A stretch of 64,000 bases of DNA from Episyrphus balteatus (taxonomy: Eukaryota > Arthropoda > Insecta > Diptera > Syrphidae). The position numbers and the translations under genes are program-made. Numbering within the stretch: position 1 is the stretch's first letter; each line of letters opens with the position of its first letter. Positions 34,640 through 46,281 of the stretch are shown here, piece by piece. The stretch lies in the NCBI RefSeq assembly GCF_945859705.1, contig NC_079134.1, forward strand, positions 153,113,718 through 153,177,717, read 5' to 3'. The notes beneath the pieces were generated by a model. The model had not been told where the DNA came from and did no database searches. It worked only from the letters and a program-made list of their open reading frames with translations.

Positions 34640-35760
34640 AACTGGTTTGCAAGGAAATCCTCCTTTAAAAATAAAACTATACTTTTCTAAAGGATTTTTG
34701 TATGCTAATTCCGAATCCGAAGTCAGAATTGATCTAGAACGTCACGTTTTTTAGATATTCCCGTTAGAAAATCTCAAAAACCCATTTTTTTGCTGTTTTC
34801 GAAGAAATATTTTGGCATAATGTAATATTTTTCAATTAAAATTGTTACGGTTTATAAAAAAACTTATTTTTTTCTTTCAAATTCAGTTTCAATCTTCTCA
34901 ATATCTCTTTTCTTCTACGAGATATCTTAATTTAAATAAGTTTAGTAGGTTTGGCATATCTTATCATAAAAAAAACTGATCTCTAAAAATTAATACATCT
35001 TTCGAACTCAAAAAATTTTGGTCAGCTCTGGTTTGTGAGATGAAGTAGTTTTTATTGAGATTTTCCAAGAAAAAACTTGATTTTGTGATACTTTAATGCG
35101 AATATCTTAAAATCCTCACGTGATAGAATTTTTTTGACTTCGGATTCTAACTCAGCACATCAAAAACTATAAGAAAAGTATACCTTTCTTTCTAGGAGAA
35201 ACAAACTGAAGCTTTACAAGTCAGTTTATCGAATGGTTTATTACAAATAAGATATTTCTAAATAGATAAATAGTATATGTATAAAATTACAAAACAAGTA
35301 AAAATTTTGTTAAATGTATTTTATTATGGTTTTCTTTCAATATTTGACTTTTTAAATATAATGGGAGTTGATATTTTACATTTTCCTTAATTAAGGTGTT
35401 TTTGTTCATGTTGGATTTACTAAAAAGTAAAGGATTTCGATATTTCTGCTTTTTTTATAAATCAGTATTTTAAAATATGAGTAAACATTAATTTAAAAGG
35501 ACATATTTGGTGTCAATCGATAGGCCATATTACGAAAAATAAGTCCTCCAAATTTGAGCTCAATGCTACAAATAGTTTAAATTTTGCACGAGTTCAAATA
35601 AATCTAAAAGGTTGATTTTTTAGAAACTACCCACATTTTTCAAAAATCAGTTTTACAAAAATGGTACCTGATAGAATTTTTCTGACATCAGATTTAGATT
35701 CAGGAAAGTCTAATCTTTCATAATATTAAAAAAAAAAAAGTTAAATTTTGCAGACCAGTG
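34640..35760 (+). mobile_element. 1.19-kb TIR element, copy 2 (internal deletion)
   Basis: Same family and orientation as 30046-31235. The left end is slightly mutated (AACTGGTTTGCAA) and the right end intact (TTGCAGACCAGTG). About 65 bp are missing after 'aattaatacatctttcgaac' near 34990 relative to copies 1 and 3. It begins 240 bp after the IR stop codon. Confidence 0.85.
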
Positions 35761-37000
35761 TACCTAATTAGTGATATTTTTTAGAACAACTATTTTTATT
35801 ATGATTCATTGAAAACTGTTATCATTTTTGCATTTTTTTCTTAGATATCTGTTTTAGACCACAGATAACAGTCAGACTATACATTAGGATAATCTAATGA
35901 AAAAATAATAATTGGTTTCAGAACATACAAAATGTGTATAGGTCTGTCTGTATTTCGAGCTGCAGCCTAAACTGGTTTTAGGACAATAATTTCTTAAGGG
36001 AAAATTGTAATTTTTTTAGCACCAAAATTAACGATATGACAAAATATAAAAGGTTATTTTTTTCAAAAAAAATTTTCCACAATTTTAATAAAGAAAAAAT
36101 GAATATATTGTGGCAAATAAGGTCATACTTTTGAAATAAAAACAATATTTTTTGAACCGTTATTAACGGTAGGCAATTCCCATTGAACCATTATTTTTAG
36201 TCCTACTTTTTCATAAACCACACGACCGATTTCAATTCAGTAACTCTTACATATCTTATATTAAAATAAAAATTTAAATTTTCAAAAAAAATTTTAATTC
36301 AAAACTTCTCTAAAAAATCCTTGTTGCACAAGAAATTAAATTGCATACTTCGTTTGGAGGTAAAAACTATTTAAAAGCGATGTTTTTTATTTTTTTTTTA
36401 TTTTTTAAGGAGTTTAATTGATACCTAATAATATACCTACCTATCCCATACCGAAAATTTTGAAATAGTTTTTTGAAAATTTTCGTATTAGGGTGGCTTA
36501 CAAAAATGTTATCTTCTACATTTGCTTTGACCTAAAAAAAGACAAAGTGGATAGGTATTATTTCAGCCAATTTATCAAATAAAAAAAATATCTACATTAG
36601 GGTGGTGCAAATTTTTTTTTTTAATTACATTTGAAAAAAAAATTGATTTTCTTTACAGAGAAGAATATAAATTTAATATTATAATACCAAAAAAATGCAC
36701 TTTATAACTACTTTTCTGTGCACTGAAACTCATTTTTGTTTTAACGCAAAAAAAAAAACAAAACCGTTTTTGAACACCCTGATTAAAAATAATTTTTTTT
36801 CCATCGATTTTATTTGTTTCAAATGTGAACCATACGATTTTTATTAAAATTCCACCTAAAAGTAAAAGAATATATTTATTTATGCCTTCCTATAAAACAT
36901 AACATAACCCAGATTACAAAAATTTTCATAAATCCGAACAAGTTAAAGCCTTACACATAATTAACTTTTACTACAAAAAAAAAAAAAAAAAATGAAATTA
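35761..37000. repeat. Degenerate Helentron-like repeat and AT-rich sequence
   Basis: From about 35930 to 36480 the text includes 'ctgtatttcgagctgcagcc', 'accgttattaacggtaggc' and 'gcacaagaaattaaattgca', which match parts of the dispersed repeats at 18.9, 47.4 and 63.5 kb. The rest is A/T tracts. No gene seen. Confidence 0.45.
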
Positions 37001-39460
37001 TAATTTGATCTATTACTTTCACTTAGATGCACAAAAGCATCCAATTAACTAGCCTGAATCCAGCTGCGACTCCAAAAGCCTTATTATTACAAACATAGGT
37101 ATACCATAATTAAATTGTTCATTGATTTTCTGATTTGATAAATAAATTAAATGATTATCCTTTTTGGTTTATAATTTGTAAGGAGTAGGTAAATACAGAA
37201 TTTTGCCTTAGGAAGTACCTAGTTTTTTTTTTTATTTTTACCGGAAACTTTTTATAATTAGTTTAAGCTTTTTGATTTAATAACTTTTGTGTGTTTATGA
37301 AAATTAAATTAACTTTTGCTGATTAATTATAAAACAACTTTTCTGACCAAAAGGAAGAAAGTTTGAAAGAAAAATTGTGGTAAATTTAAAATGAAAACTA
37401 TAAATGTGTACAGGTTCTTAGAAAAGGGTATTTATTTTTTCTTCTAAAAAGGAATTGTGGAAAACTCCTGTTATTCTTATAGGTAAGCAATTTTATACTT
37501 GATATTTTATTTTGAAACAGCTTTGTGCGAAAAAACAGTATCCTTGTCCTTTTATATGATCCTGACAACATAACTCATTTATTCTACCTCACCTTTTAAA
37601 GTAAAAGAAATCAATTGTATAAGGAAACAGTATTTGTAGTTACATTCGAATGTATCCTGGCAACAGTCGTCCTAATGCATTTGTCCTTTATTCTTTTTCT
37701 TTCCCCTGGTAAGTGTGCAAAAGCAGATGCTTTCCAAGCAATTGCAAGGGTTTTATTTTTAAGGATTTGAAAATGACAAACACCATTCTGTACTTTGTGT
37801 GGTTGGTTGTTGGTCGTGTTTTATTGGTTTTTACTTTGTTGCACTTTGCTGATGGAGAAAAACACCTCTTCGTTTTACAAACACACACAAGATTGTCAAT
37901 GGCAAAACTTCTGTATAAATTCTTTTATTTTGGTCAACCGAGAGAAAGATGATTTATAGGTTTGGAAGTTTGCCCACAACAAACTAAAATGGGAATTACT
38001 AATTCAAAAGGATAAAGGTGATGGGAGATTTATTGATTTTGTCCTAAGGGTAAATTGAGAGCTCTCTCTCTCTCTAAACAGATTTAAAAGGAAAGATTAA
38101 TTTTCAATTTTAATGCTAAAAGCTAAAAAAATTTATAGCAATTAAGAATCAAAAATTTTGTGGTTGTTCTTTTTTTGTATTCGAGTTTTTTAGTTGATGA
38201 AAGTTATGAAAGAGTTCAATGAAAGACAACATTTAATTTATAAAGCATTTTTGTGTAAATTTTATTTAACAATCAAATAAAAAGCTTGATGAAGTACCAA
38301 GTACGTACTACATTAATTGATTCTGTGTTGATAAAATAAATAAAAAAAAATATCAAAACTAACAGAGAGAATGTTAAAAACCTGTACACGTGCTGGGATG
38401 CATTCATTTTCAATTATATTTTATTCAAATTGTTAATACAAATACAATAAATAATAAATTGAAAATTCAGTTCACAAAATAAATACACGATCTGTAAACA
38501 TTTATCTCTGCAGTTCAATGGAATATAGAGTAAAATTGCAATATAAAAACAATTTGTTGTGTGTTTTTGTAGTTTAATTGATAAAATGGAATTTAATTTT
38601 TTTTTCTGCAGCCTAGAAGAAACTTGGTTCTCTGCAATTGAAAATTAACATTGAAACAAAATTGTTTTCTTCATAAATCTTGGAAAAAAAGTTTAATTTT
38701 TTATTTTTGGGGAAGATAAAATTTAGAAACGTTTTTTTTTTTTGTAAAAAAAAATTAGTGTTTTTTTGGGTTAAGCTTTTGTATGAAAAGTTTTTGAAGG
38801 ATTTTTAAAAATCATTCAAAAGGGTAAATATGGGTAAAATAACATGGTTAAAAAAAAATGTTTTCTAAACAGTAGGAAGAATTTAGAGAATTTTTTTTTA
38901 TAGATATATACCTAGATCTGTTATAAAAATGACAGGTGGAGTTTATGGGCCCTTTTCGAAATATAAATTTTTGAAAAATAAAAATTTTTGTAGGGGGATT
39001 TTCAGTGTTCTTTTTTATTTTTACAATTTTTTTAAGGCTCGCACAAAAGCTAAAACTTAAAGGACTTCTAATACGTACTTGTTCGAAAATTTGGATTGCT
39101 TATGATTTTGATTTTCTACCGAAAAACAGGAAAAACTTTTTTTTCCCCAAATTTTTGAACTTTTTGAACCGTTTTTTATTTATATCTTTTTTATGTTATA
39201 TAGGTGAAATTTTATAGGGACTTTTGGCACTTTTTTTTGTGCCAGACTTTAATTATTTTCACTGTCACATTTTTAGATAACGATAAAAAATAAGCTTTTC
39301 GGTAGTATAGAAAGTTATAGGATATTATATTTCAAAAGGTTAATCGAAGGTTTTTTGATAAAAACTGAAAACATTAAAAAAATTCAACCTTTTTATAGAG
39401 GTTATGCAGACATGATTGAGAACAATATTTAAAGCTGAAATAATGAGATTTTAAACGGTA
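37001..39460. other. Gene-free AT-rich stretch
   Basis: No gene recognised. It contains a short (CT)n near 38064. The open frames at 37713 (+) and 37688 (-) overlap on opposite strands and show no domain. From 38940 on, T-rich sequence resembles decayed repeat. Confidence 0.4.
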
Positions 39461-39469
39461 TATAATTAA

Positions 39470-40970
39470 TAGTTGGTTGTCATGTAAAAACATTGACAAA
39501 ATATTGTGCGAAGAAAAAAAATTTGCTTGAAACTTGGTACAGATGATTTTTACGTAATTCCCTAGATCCGTTTTTTTTTTTTTTATTTTTTTTAAATCTC
39601 TTTTTTAACTCACATCTCCCATTATAACGTTTTCGAGGTATTGCAATTTTCTCGAAAACGGCTCAAACGATTTCGATTAAATTTGGTGTACGTAATTAAT
39701 ACTCTTATTGGTCCTGCGTTTTTAGTTTTTCTCAAAAAATTCGGAAATATGGCGTTGCCGTTTTTCAAAAAATGACATATTTTTAAGTTCATATATCTTT
39801 GATGCCGGGTACAAAAAGGTTAAGTCAAAAAAATCGATTTTCGGATTTTTATTGGACTTTAGTCAGTTTTTTTTCTCTTTCGTTTGGTCCTATCGCCATA
39901 GCTCTAGCGTATCTCCTTCTGTTAGAAATGATTCGGTACAAAGGGTTTAAGTCAAAAATTTTTTAAATTGTATGGTACTAAGGGCGTAAGTTGACTTAAC
40001 TCCTTTGTTTTTGCATTCATTTTTAATTTTTAAATAAAAAAATTGATCCTAAAGCGTTAAGTCAAGAGGAAGAAAAAAAAAACGAAAAGCGATTTTTCTA
40101 CTGTATTATATTATTTCAAAAAGAATTTTTACATTAGTTAATTAATCACATTAATATTTCCAACTTTCTTTTATAAATTAAACCTTGTTATCAATGTAAA
40201 CAAAGATTTTGCTTGACTTAACACCTTTGGACCAAGTTTATTTTTGAAGACCAAATGGCTCTAAAGTGTTAAGTCCACACAATTTTTTGGTCAACAGCAT
40301 ATGGATATTAAAATAGATCTAATAAATGATGTTTTTGCATCATTACTTTTTAAAAATAATAATATTCAGATTTACAAACAAAAATTGTAAATGTAAATGT
40401 AAAAAAAAATGTTGTACCTAAGTTTTTGAAAAAAAAAAAAATGTTTAATATAATTTTTTTAACATTCAATTTTTTTTTTATTTTTTTTTTCTCGACACTA
40501 AACAAAATCTTAATTTTCCAATAGATATTTAAGATAACTATACTTTGTACTACAAGAGCAAGTACGTGCGACCCAGTCGTGCATTTTATTTTTAACTAAA
40601 CGACATTGGTTTAATAGCTGTATATTTTTTTTTAACAGACAACCACTAAGCGTTTTACTTTGATTCTTAAATCTACGTATTTGATCCCAATTTGAGTTAA
40701 AGTTGTGTTTAAAGTTAGCTTATATAGATATTTTTTTTAGTTATTAATTCATATTGCGTTTAAATTTTTTTCTCAAAAAACCAAATTACGGAAATATGAC
40801 GTTTCCGTTTTTAGAAGGTATTCAAATTTTCCAAAAAAAAAAATTAGAAATTTTCTTCTTATTTACAACTTAGCCAAATACTTAAATTTTCAAGCTACTT
40901 TAAACTACAAAAGCAATATTTTCCACTCCAATTGTGCATTATTTTATTATTAATAAAATTGTGCAAATAT
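39470..40970 (+). repeat. Helentron-like (DINE-1-type) repeat, plus orientation
   Basis: Carries 'gcttgaaacttggtacagat' (near 39527), 'cacatctcccattataacgt' (39613), 'cgaaaacggctcaaacgatt' (39653), 'atatggcgttgccgtttttc' (39748) and 'gcaagtacgtgcgacccagt' (near 40558). The same series occurs inverted at 42700-43260. A block at about 39800-40440 is missing from the inverted copy and is probably a separate insertion. Non-coding. Confidence 0.65.
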
Positions 40971-41199
40971 TTTTGTAAAAAAAAAATCAATTAATTTCAT
41001 GGAATAAGTTTAAAGTTATGGCTTTGAAACTAGCTATATAAAATGAATAAAAATTAAAATTCCTATAAAAATTTAAGCAAAAAATGTATTAAAAGTACAT
41101 TTTTTTGTATCAATTTACTGAGAAAAAAAATTCTATATATATTTTATAATTTTTTTTTTTTATGTTAAAAATTGAAAATAATTGATTATTTTCTTTTGT

Positions 41200-43446
41200 A
41201 TGCATTTAACATACATCTGTTTATTACCAACTCTATTGATCGGTTTATTTGTAATTTGCCATCAATAATCCCTGAACAAAAATAAAGAAAAAAACACTAT
41301 AAATTAATAGGAAAGAGATTACCTTTGAGCTGATTTTCGTTTCCCGTTTATCTTCAATTAAATTACACACCCATCAGACAGAATTTCAATTTTCAACCTT
41401 AAATCTACTATATATGTTGTAACTTTGTGGTAAGTTTCAGTTTAAGCTTTAAATTATTTTAAAATACATTATTATTACCCAATTTTATAGGCTTACCTGT
41501 TTTCGTACTTACGTTAAAATGAATAAGGCTTAATTTGATTTTATGTAAGGTAGGTATTTCCGATTAAGTTTAAATTTAACTTTTGGTTCCAATATAGAAA
41601 ACAATTTGTAATCAATCTTTGGAAAATTCAATAAGTTAAGATTAATTTTTGAAAATTCAAAACATAGGTATCTTTCAAAATATAAGATTTATTTAGTTAT
41701 TAAATCCTACAAGTTCTTAAAAATAATTCTTAAACACTCTTCTCAAATCTTCAACAAAAAAAAAAACTTTTTATAAAAAGCTTAATTGTGCAGAAACTAT
41801 TAGAGCATCTTTTTTTTATGACCCATCACATCCTTTTCGTTAAACTTTAGAAGACTCTTTTAAGTGAGTAGATATGTTCATTTAATATGATGACTCTGTT
41901 AATACCAACTGAATCTGCTGTGCCTCGTGTTATCTTTTATATGCTGGATTGTGACGTGAAAGAGGAAACTGCTGTGTAAAACTGTTGATCCAAATCTATA
42001 AAGAGTCTTTAAGTTCATGTGTGTTATATTTAATTGAGTCATAATTCATATTTGCCTTTCATCGAAACTTTTATTTGGAAATGATTTTATGGATTTGTAA
42101 AAACTAGCCTTGTCGAAATGATTTCATTTTATTTTTGTTTTGTGGAAAATGAGTGCTTTCAGTGACTGAAACTATTAATAAATAGGAGGTTTTAAAGTTA
42201 ATGAGATCATTTTGTATAATAAAAAAAAATCATCATTGACCATGAAAATAAAAAAAAAATAGTTTTAATTGCAAAATCTTTATTATAGCTTCATAAATTG
42301 AAATTATATTTAAATTTCATACTACAATGAAGGTTGTTTTTTTATAAGTTCTGATTAGTTTAAAATAATTTTTAATTAAACACGTTTTTATTTGTGCAGA
42401 AATTTTGATTGATTGATATATAGTCATTATCTGTATACAAAAGTTTTTCTTTTAATGATATTATATACAAAATTGTAATTACTTTTTTATATAAATTTCA
42501 TCAATACCCAAAAGCTTTAAAAGGCCAATCCACAGCTTTGATTACCACATATGACGTAGGGTCTGTTGCACTGTCCTTGGGGAATTTAAAATATCAATTA
42601 AAAAAAATTTAGCACCAAAAGAATTTCTGCAGTAAAAAAATGATATTGCAAATAAAAACAAAAATTGCATTGAAAACAAAATTTTTATAACAAAAAAAAA
42701 AAAAAATAAAATGCACGACTGGGTCGCACGTTCTTGCTCTTGTAGTTCACAGTATCTTTATCTTAAATATCTATTGGAAATTTAAGATTTTGTAGAAAAT
42801 AAAATAAAAAAAAAAAAAAAAAAAAAATCAAAAGTTTAAAAATTAAATTCAAAAATTTTTTTTTTTCAAAAATGTTTTTAAAAATATTTTTGTTTAACAT
42901 TTTATACTTAATGATCTCTGTAAATTTTAAATAAAATAACTAAAGCTTTGATGAAATATATGAACTTAAAAAATATGTCAATTTTTGAAAAACGGCAACG
43001 CCATATTTCCGTTCTCCGCATTTTTTGAGAAAAACTAAAAACGCAGTTTTGTTAGAATTGATAAGAGTATTCCGCACACCAAATTTCATTGAAATCGTTA
43101 GAGCCGTTTTCGAGAAATTTGCAATACCTCGAAAACGTTATATGGCAGGTATGCGTTAAAATAGAGATATTAAAAAAATAAAAAAAACAAGTCTAGGGAA
43201 TTACGTAATAATCATCTGTACCAAGTTTCAAGCAAATCCATCCATTCGTTTAGGCCCTAGCTCGATGTACAGATGGACGCACATACGCACAGACGCACAT
43301 ACGCACAGACGCACAGACCGACGGACAACATGACGAAAACCACTTTTTTGATCTTCTCCATCATCGTAATGTTGGTTTTAATTAAAACCTCGATTTTTTG
43401 TTTCTACACGAAACCAATACTTGCCCTATAGAGCAAGTATAGAGCG
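41200..43446 (-). repeat. Helentron-like repeat, minus orientation, with preserved 5' end
   Basis: Read on the minus strand, it starts at about 43446 with CTTGCTCTATAGGGCAAGTA, then a GTCC/GTCT-type tract (about 43264-43325 on the plus strand as 'acgcacatacgcacag' repeats), then 'aaacgaatgg' and 'gcttgaaacttggtacagat'. A short palindrome at the 5' end followed by a (GTCY)n tract is the structure described for DINE-1/mini-me repeats in flies. The 3' limit is unclear. Homologous text is certain only for about 42700-43446. Confidence 0.6.
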
Positions 43447-44233
43447 TTGAAAATGAAAACAAATTTGCATTTAAAAAAATCAATGCAAAGTGTATGTATT
43501 AAATATATTTTTTTTTAGTTTTTCGCCAAAATACCTATAGATTTGAATATTTGACAACAATATATTTATATTAAATAATGAAAAATGATCGATATTTAAA
43601 AAAAAATTCGGCGAATATTAAAAAAAATTATTTAATTCATTGAGTTTTTTTTATGCAAAATATTCTTATTTGCCATACCTAACATTTTTTTTTGTAATGC
43701 AAATTTTTTTTACTTGCAATACAAATTTTATTTTCAATTCATTGAAGGCAAGCACAAAGCCAAAAAAACAAACAATTTTTATACAACCATGTATAAAATT
43801 TAATGTTATGTAAATAAAAACAACACTTAAAATTTTTTTTTTTTGATAATTTAATTTTCCGAAAACTAGGCTATTTTTGTTCGTCTTTCAGGTGTTTGGG
43901 TGCAGATAAAACGTCTATCATTTAACTGATTGTAAAGTTCTTATGAATCGGATACCTTTCACACAAAAAATCTGCTGCTATCTCTCAGACTCAAGGAATT
44001 TAATGTAAATTTTAGTTTAAATTTTTTTTAGTAGTTTAAATTATGTATTATGACATGCCAACTTTATTTTAACTTTTTTTTTTCATATTTTTATATTCAG
44101 TATATATTTTTTAATAACGGTTCAATAGACTTTGAATTTTTTTAGCTTTTGTAAACTTAAAGTCTTAAAATTTAAGCAACTATGTATATTTAAAAACGCA
44201 ACTTTGTGCCTTGCAGTTATGCAATCCCTTAGG
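43447..44233. other. Gene-free AT-rich stretch
   Basis: No gene or clear repeat recognised. Confidence 0.4.
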
Positions 44234-45157
44234 CAGTGGCGTATTGGGGGGCTCAGGGGCCCTCCCAAGCCTTATTTAGCTGATTTCATCATAATGTACA
44301 TGATTAACTGAAACTTGTTCATAAATCTTATAGATTTAGAGGCAGCTCAGCTGCTCGAGCCCCCTCTAAACTCTGAAACGGCTTTTTGTGTTTGTTTGAG
44401 TAAGAACCTTAGCTGACGTTGTCACGTTGAGGGTCGGGGGTGTTCGCAATCTCATTCGCTTAACACTTTACCTAAATTATTTTTATTTTAAAATTTGCAA
44501 TAATATCGCCCATGTTTTTAATTTCACTTGCATATTTGATTTGTCGCAAAATGTGTTTTCTTATTTTTTTCTTTAAAATTCTGCTTTTTCCATTAAAATT
44601 GCCAATAAAATTGCATCCATGTTCAAAGCAGCAGTAATTTCACTTTAGAAACAAAATTAAAATTCAGTTTTGACATTTCGAAGTAATTTCGAAGTTTTCG
44701 AAATCGATCGAAATGAAGAATATGATATTTCTATTCACGTGAAATTGAAAAGTGATTTCGATTCACTTTCGGTCGGTTTGCATAACATTGCGTTTATATC
44801 GAAAATAGTGATGAGTAAAAGTAGCTTAAAAACTGAACCTGATAGGAATAAATCTTTATAAACAGTTTTTAATTCAGTACATGACAAAGTTCGAACGAAA
44901 TAAGTGTTTTTTTTTTTAAGGATGACCCAATTCCTTGCTGTTTGTGTAAAATGTTTGGGACACAGGAACTTTGAAAAAATACTACTTTGAATGTGAAAGG
45001 AGGAGACAGTAGTACGAAGCTGTCGAGAGCAATGCTACTATACCACTTTCAGTACCGCAGCACAGCACTTCACTCAAATTTTTTGTACATTCACCCTCTA
45101 AAAAAAGTTTGAAACATTTTCCAGCCACCTCCAAATTTTTTTCTGGCTACGCCACTT
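44234..45157. mobile_element. hAT-like non-autonomous element
   Basis: The left end CAGTGGCGTA is matched by the right end TACGCCACTT. Outside lie CCCTTAGG (44226-44233) and ACCTTAGG (45158-45165), an 8-bp direct repeat with one mismatch, the target-duplication length of hAT transposons. Inside is a run 'ggggggctcaggggccctcc'. A reading near 44923 (DDPIPCCLCKMFGTQEL) vaguely resembles the Cys-rich N-terminal finger of some hAT transposases but stops after a few more codons. A 63-codon frame at 44670 is unrecognised. Confidence 0.6.
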
Positions 45158-45434
45158 ACCTTAGGATATATGAAGTGTATGAAAAATAGCTATTTGCGAA
45201 AAACGTTCAACTAAAATATTGACATTTTCTAAAAAAGTGCATATCACATATTAATAAAATGTAATCTTCATAATATCGTTGGAAAAAAAGCTCTAAATAC
45301 TTTGACATCTTATTGTTATGCCTCATTTGGAAACTATAATTCGAAGAGTCGACGACGTCGCGTCGGTTAACGAAAGCGGTCAGTTATTCGATTCTTTCAC
45401 TCCAACACACAGTCAATATAAAATTAATTAATTA
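45158..45434. other. Spacer between hAT-like element and MITE
   Basis: No gene seen. Contains 'gagtcgacgacgtcgcgtcg' near 45346, a small GC-rich island of unknown meaning. Confidence 0.4.
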
Positions 45435-45566
45435 AGCCCTGATTTTTCAATCGTCAGTTAGACTATCAGATGAATAAAAACTGCCAAATGTCAATATAAA
45501 AAAAACTTTTATTCCCAGGAATAAGCTCTATCTGAGGTTTATCTGACTATTGAAAAATTGGCCCTA
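45435..45566. mobile_element. 130-bp MITE
   Basis: GCCCTGATTTTTCAATCGTC at the left is mirrored by GACTATTGAAAAATTGGCCC at the right, imperfect terminal repeats of about 28 bp. It is too short for coding. It supplies TTTATT (AATAAA on the minus strand) at about 45511, which could serve as a polyadenylation signal for the Arf gene downstream of its stop. Confidence 0.6.
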
Positions 45567-45708
45567 AAAATACTTTAGAATATGTACATATTTTTTTGAC
45601 TCAATAATTTTATCTGAAAAACAATTTTTAAATTAAAAACACAATCTCTTTTGTTTGTCGTTTCTTTTATGTCTTTTTTTTTCTTCAAACACACACACGA
45701 AAATTCTT

Positions 45709-46281
45709 TTAAAACGAATCTCGACTTGGCACTGCTGTTCTCCGATTCAATTCCTCTGACAACCAATCAAGTCCTTCATACAATCCATGTCCTTGTGTTG
45801 CATAAGAAGCTTGTATATACCACCTCCTTGCGGTCAGCTGATGCAAATGCAGCTTATCCCTCAATTCAGCTGCTGTCATTGCATTCGGCAAATCCTGTTT
45901 GTTGGCATAAACCAAAAGCAATGCATCACGCAATTCTTCCTCCACCAGAATGCCATTTAATTCCTTTGCAGCTTCGTTAATTCTTTCTCTGTCACTTGAA
46001 TCAACGACAAATATGATACCTTTGGTATTTTGGAAATAATGTCGCCACATCGGACGTATTTTGGCTTGTCCGCCCACATCCCAAACAGTAAAGCAGATGT
46101 TCTTGTATTCCAAAGTTTCGACATTGAAGCCAATTGTCGGAATGCTCGTTGTAACGACTTCGCCCAGTTTGAGTTTGTAGAGAATTGTTGTTTTGCCAGC
46201 CGCATCCAAGCCAACCATTAGTATTCGCATTTGTCGTTTGCCAAATAGGCGACTTAGCAGAGAGGAAATTGTTAAGCCCAT
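45709..46281 (-). CDS. Arf-family small GTPase, intronless and divergent (Arf4/Arf102F-like)
   Basis: Arf GTPases recruit coat proteins to Golgi membranes. This 190-codon protein starts MGLTISSLLSRLFGK, with Gly2 for myristoylation and the Arf4-type N-terminal helix. Nucleotide-binding motifs follow: GLDAAGKT (about 24-31), the switch I PTIGF segment, WDVGGQ (about 67-72, catalytic Gln kept), NKQD (about 127-130) and ATQG near the C-terminus. Three features are odd for this near-invariant family: an extra Ser (codon AGC) in switch I (VVTTSIPTIGF instead of VTTIPTIGF), Ala after GGQ where Arfs have Asp, and Tyr replacing Cys in the CATQG guanine-contact motif. The C-terminus has about ten extra residues (TAVPSRDSF at the end). 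Absence of introns and an A9 run about 25 nt after the stop suggest a retrocopy. The frame is fully open, so it may be expressed. Confidence 0.9.
   Translation of the reverse strand: MGLTISSLLSRLFGKRQMRILMVGLDAAGKTTILYKLKLGEVVTTSIPTIGFNVETLEYKNICFTVWDVGGQAKIRPMWRHYFQNTKGIIFVVDSSDRERINEAAKELNGILVEEELRDALLLVYANKQDLPNAMTAAELRDKLHLHQLTARRWYIQASYATQGHGLYEGLDWLSEELNRRTAVPSRDSF

Noticed and set aside
45651..45980. 109-codon plus-strand frame opposite the Arf gene
   Set aside because: It is the antisense shadow of the conserved Arf frame. The same applies to the frames at 45957-46214 and 46030-46221.
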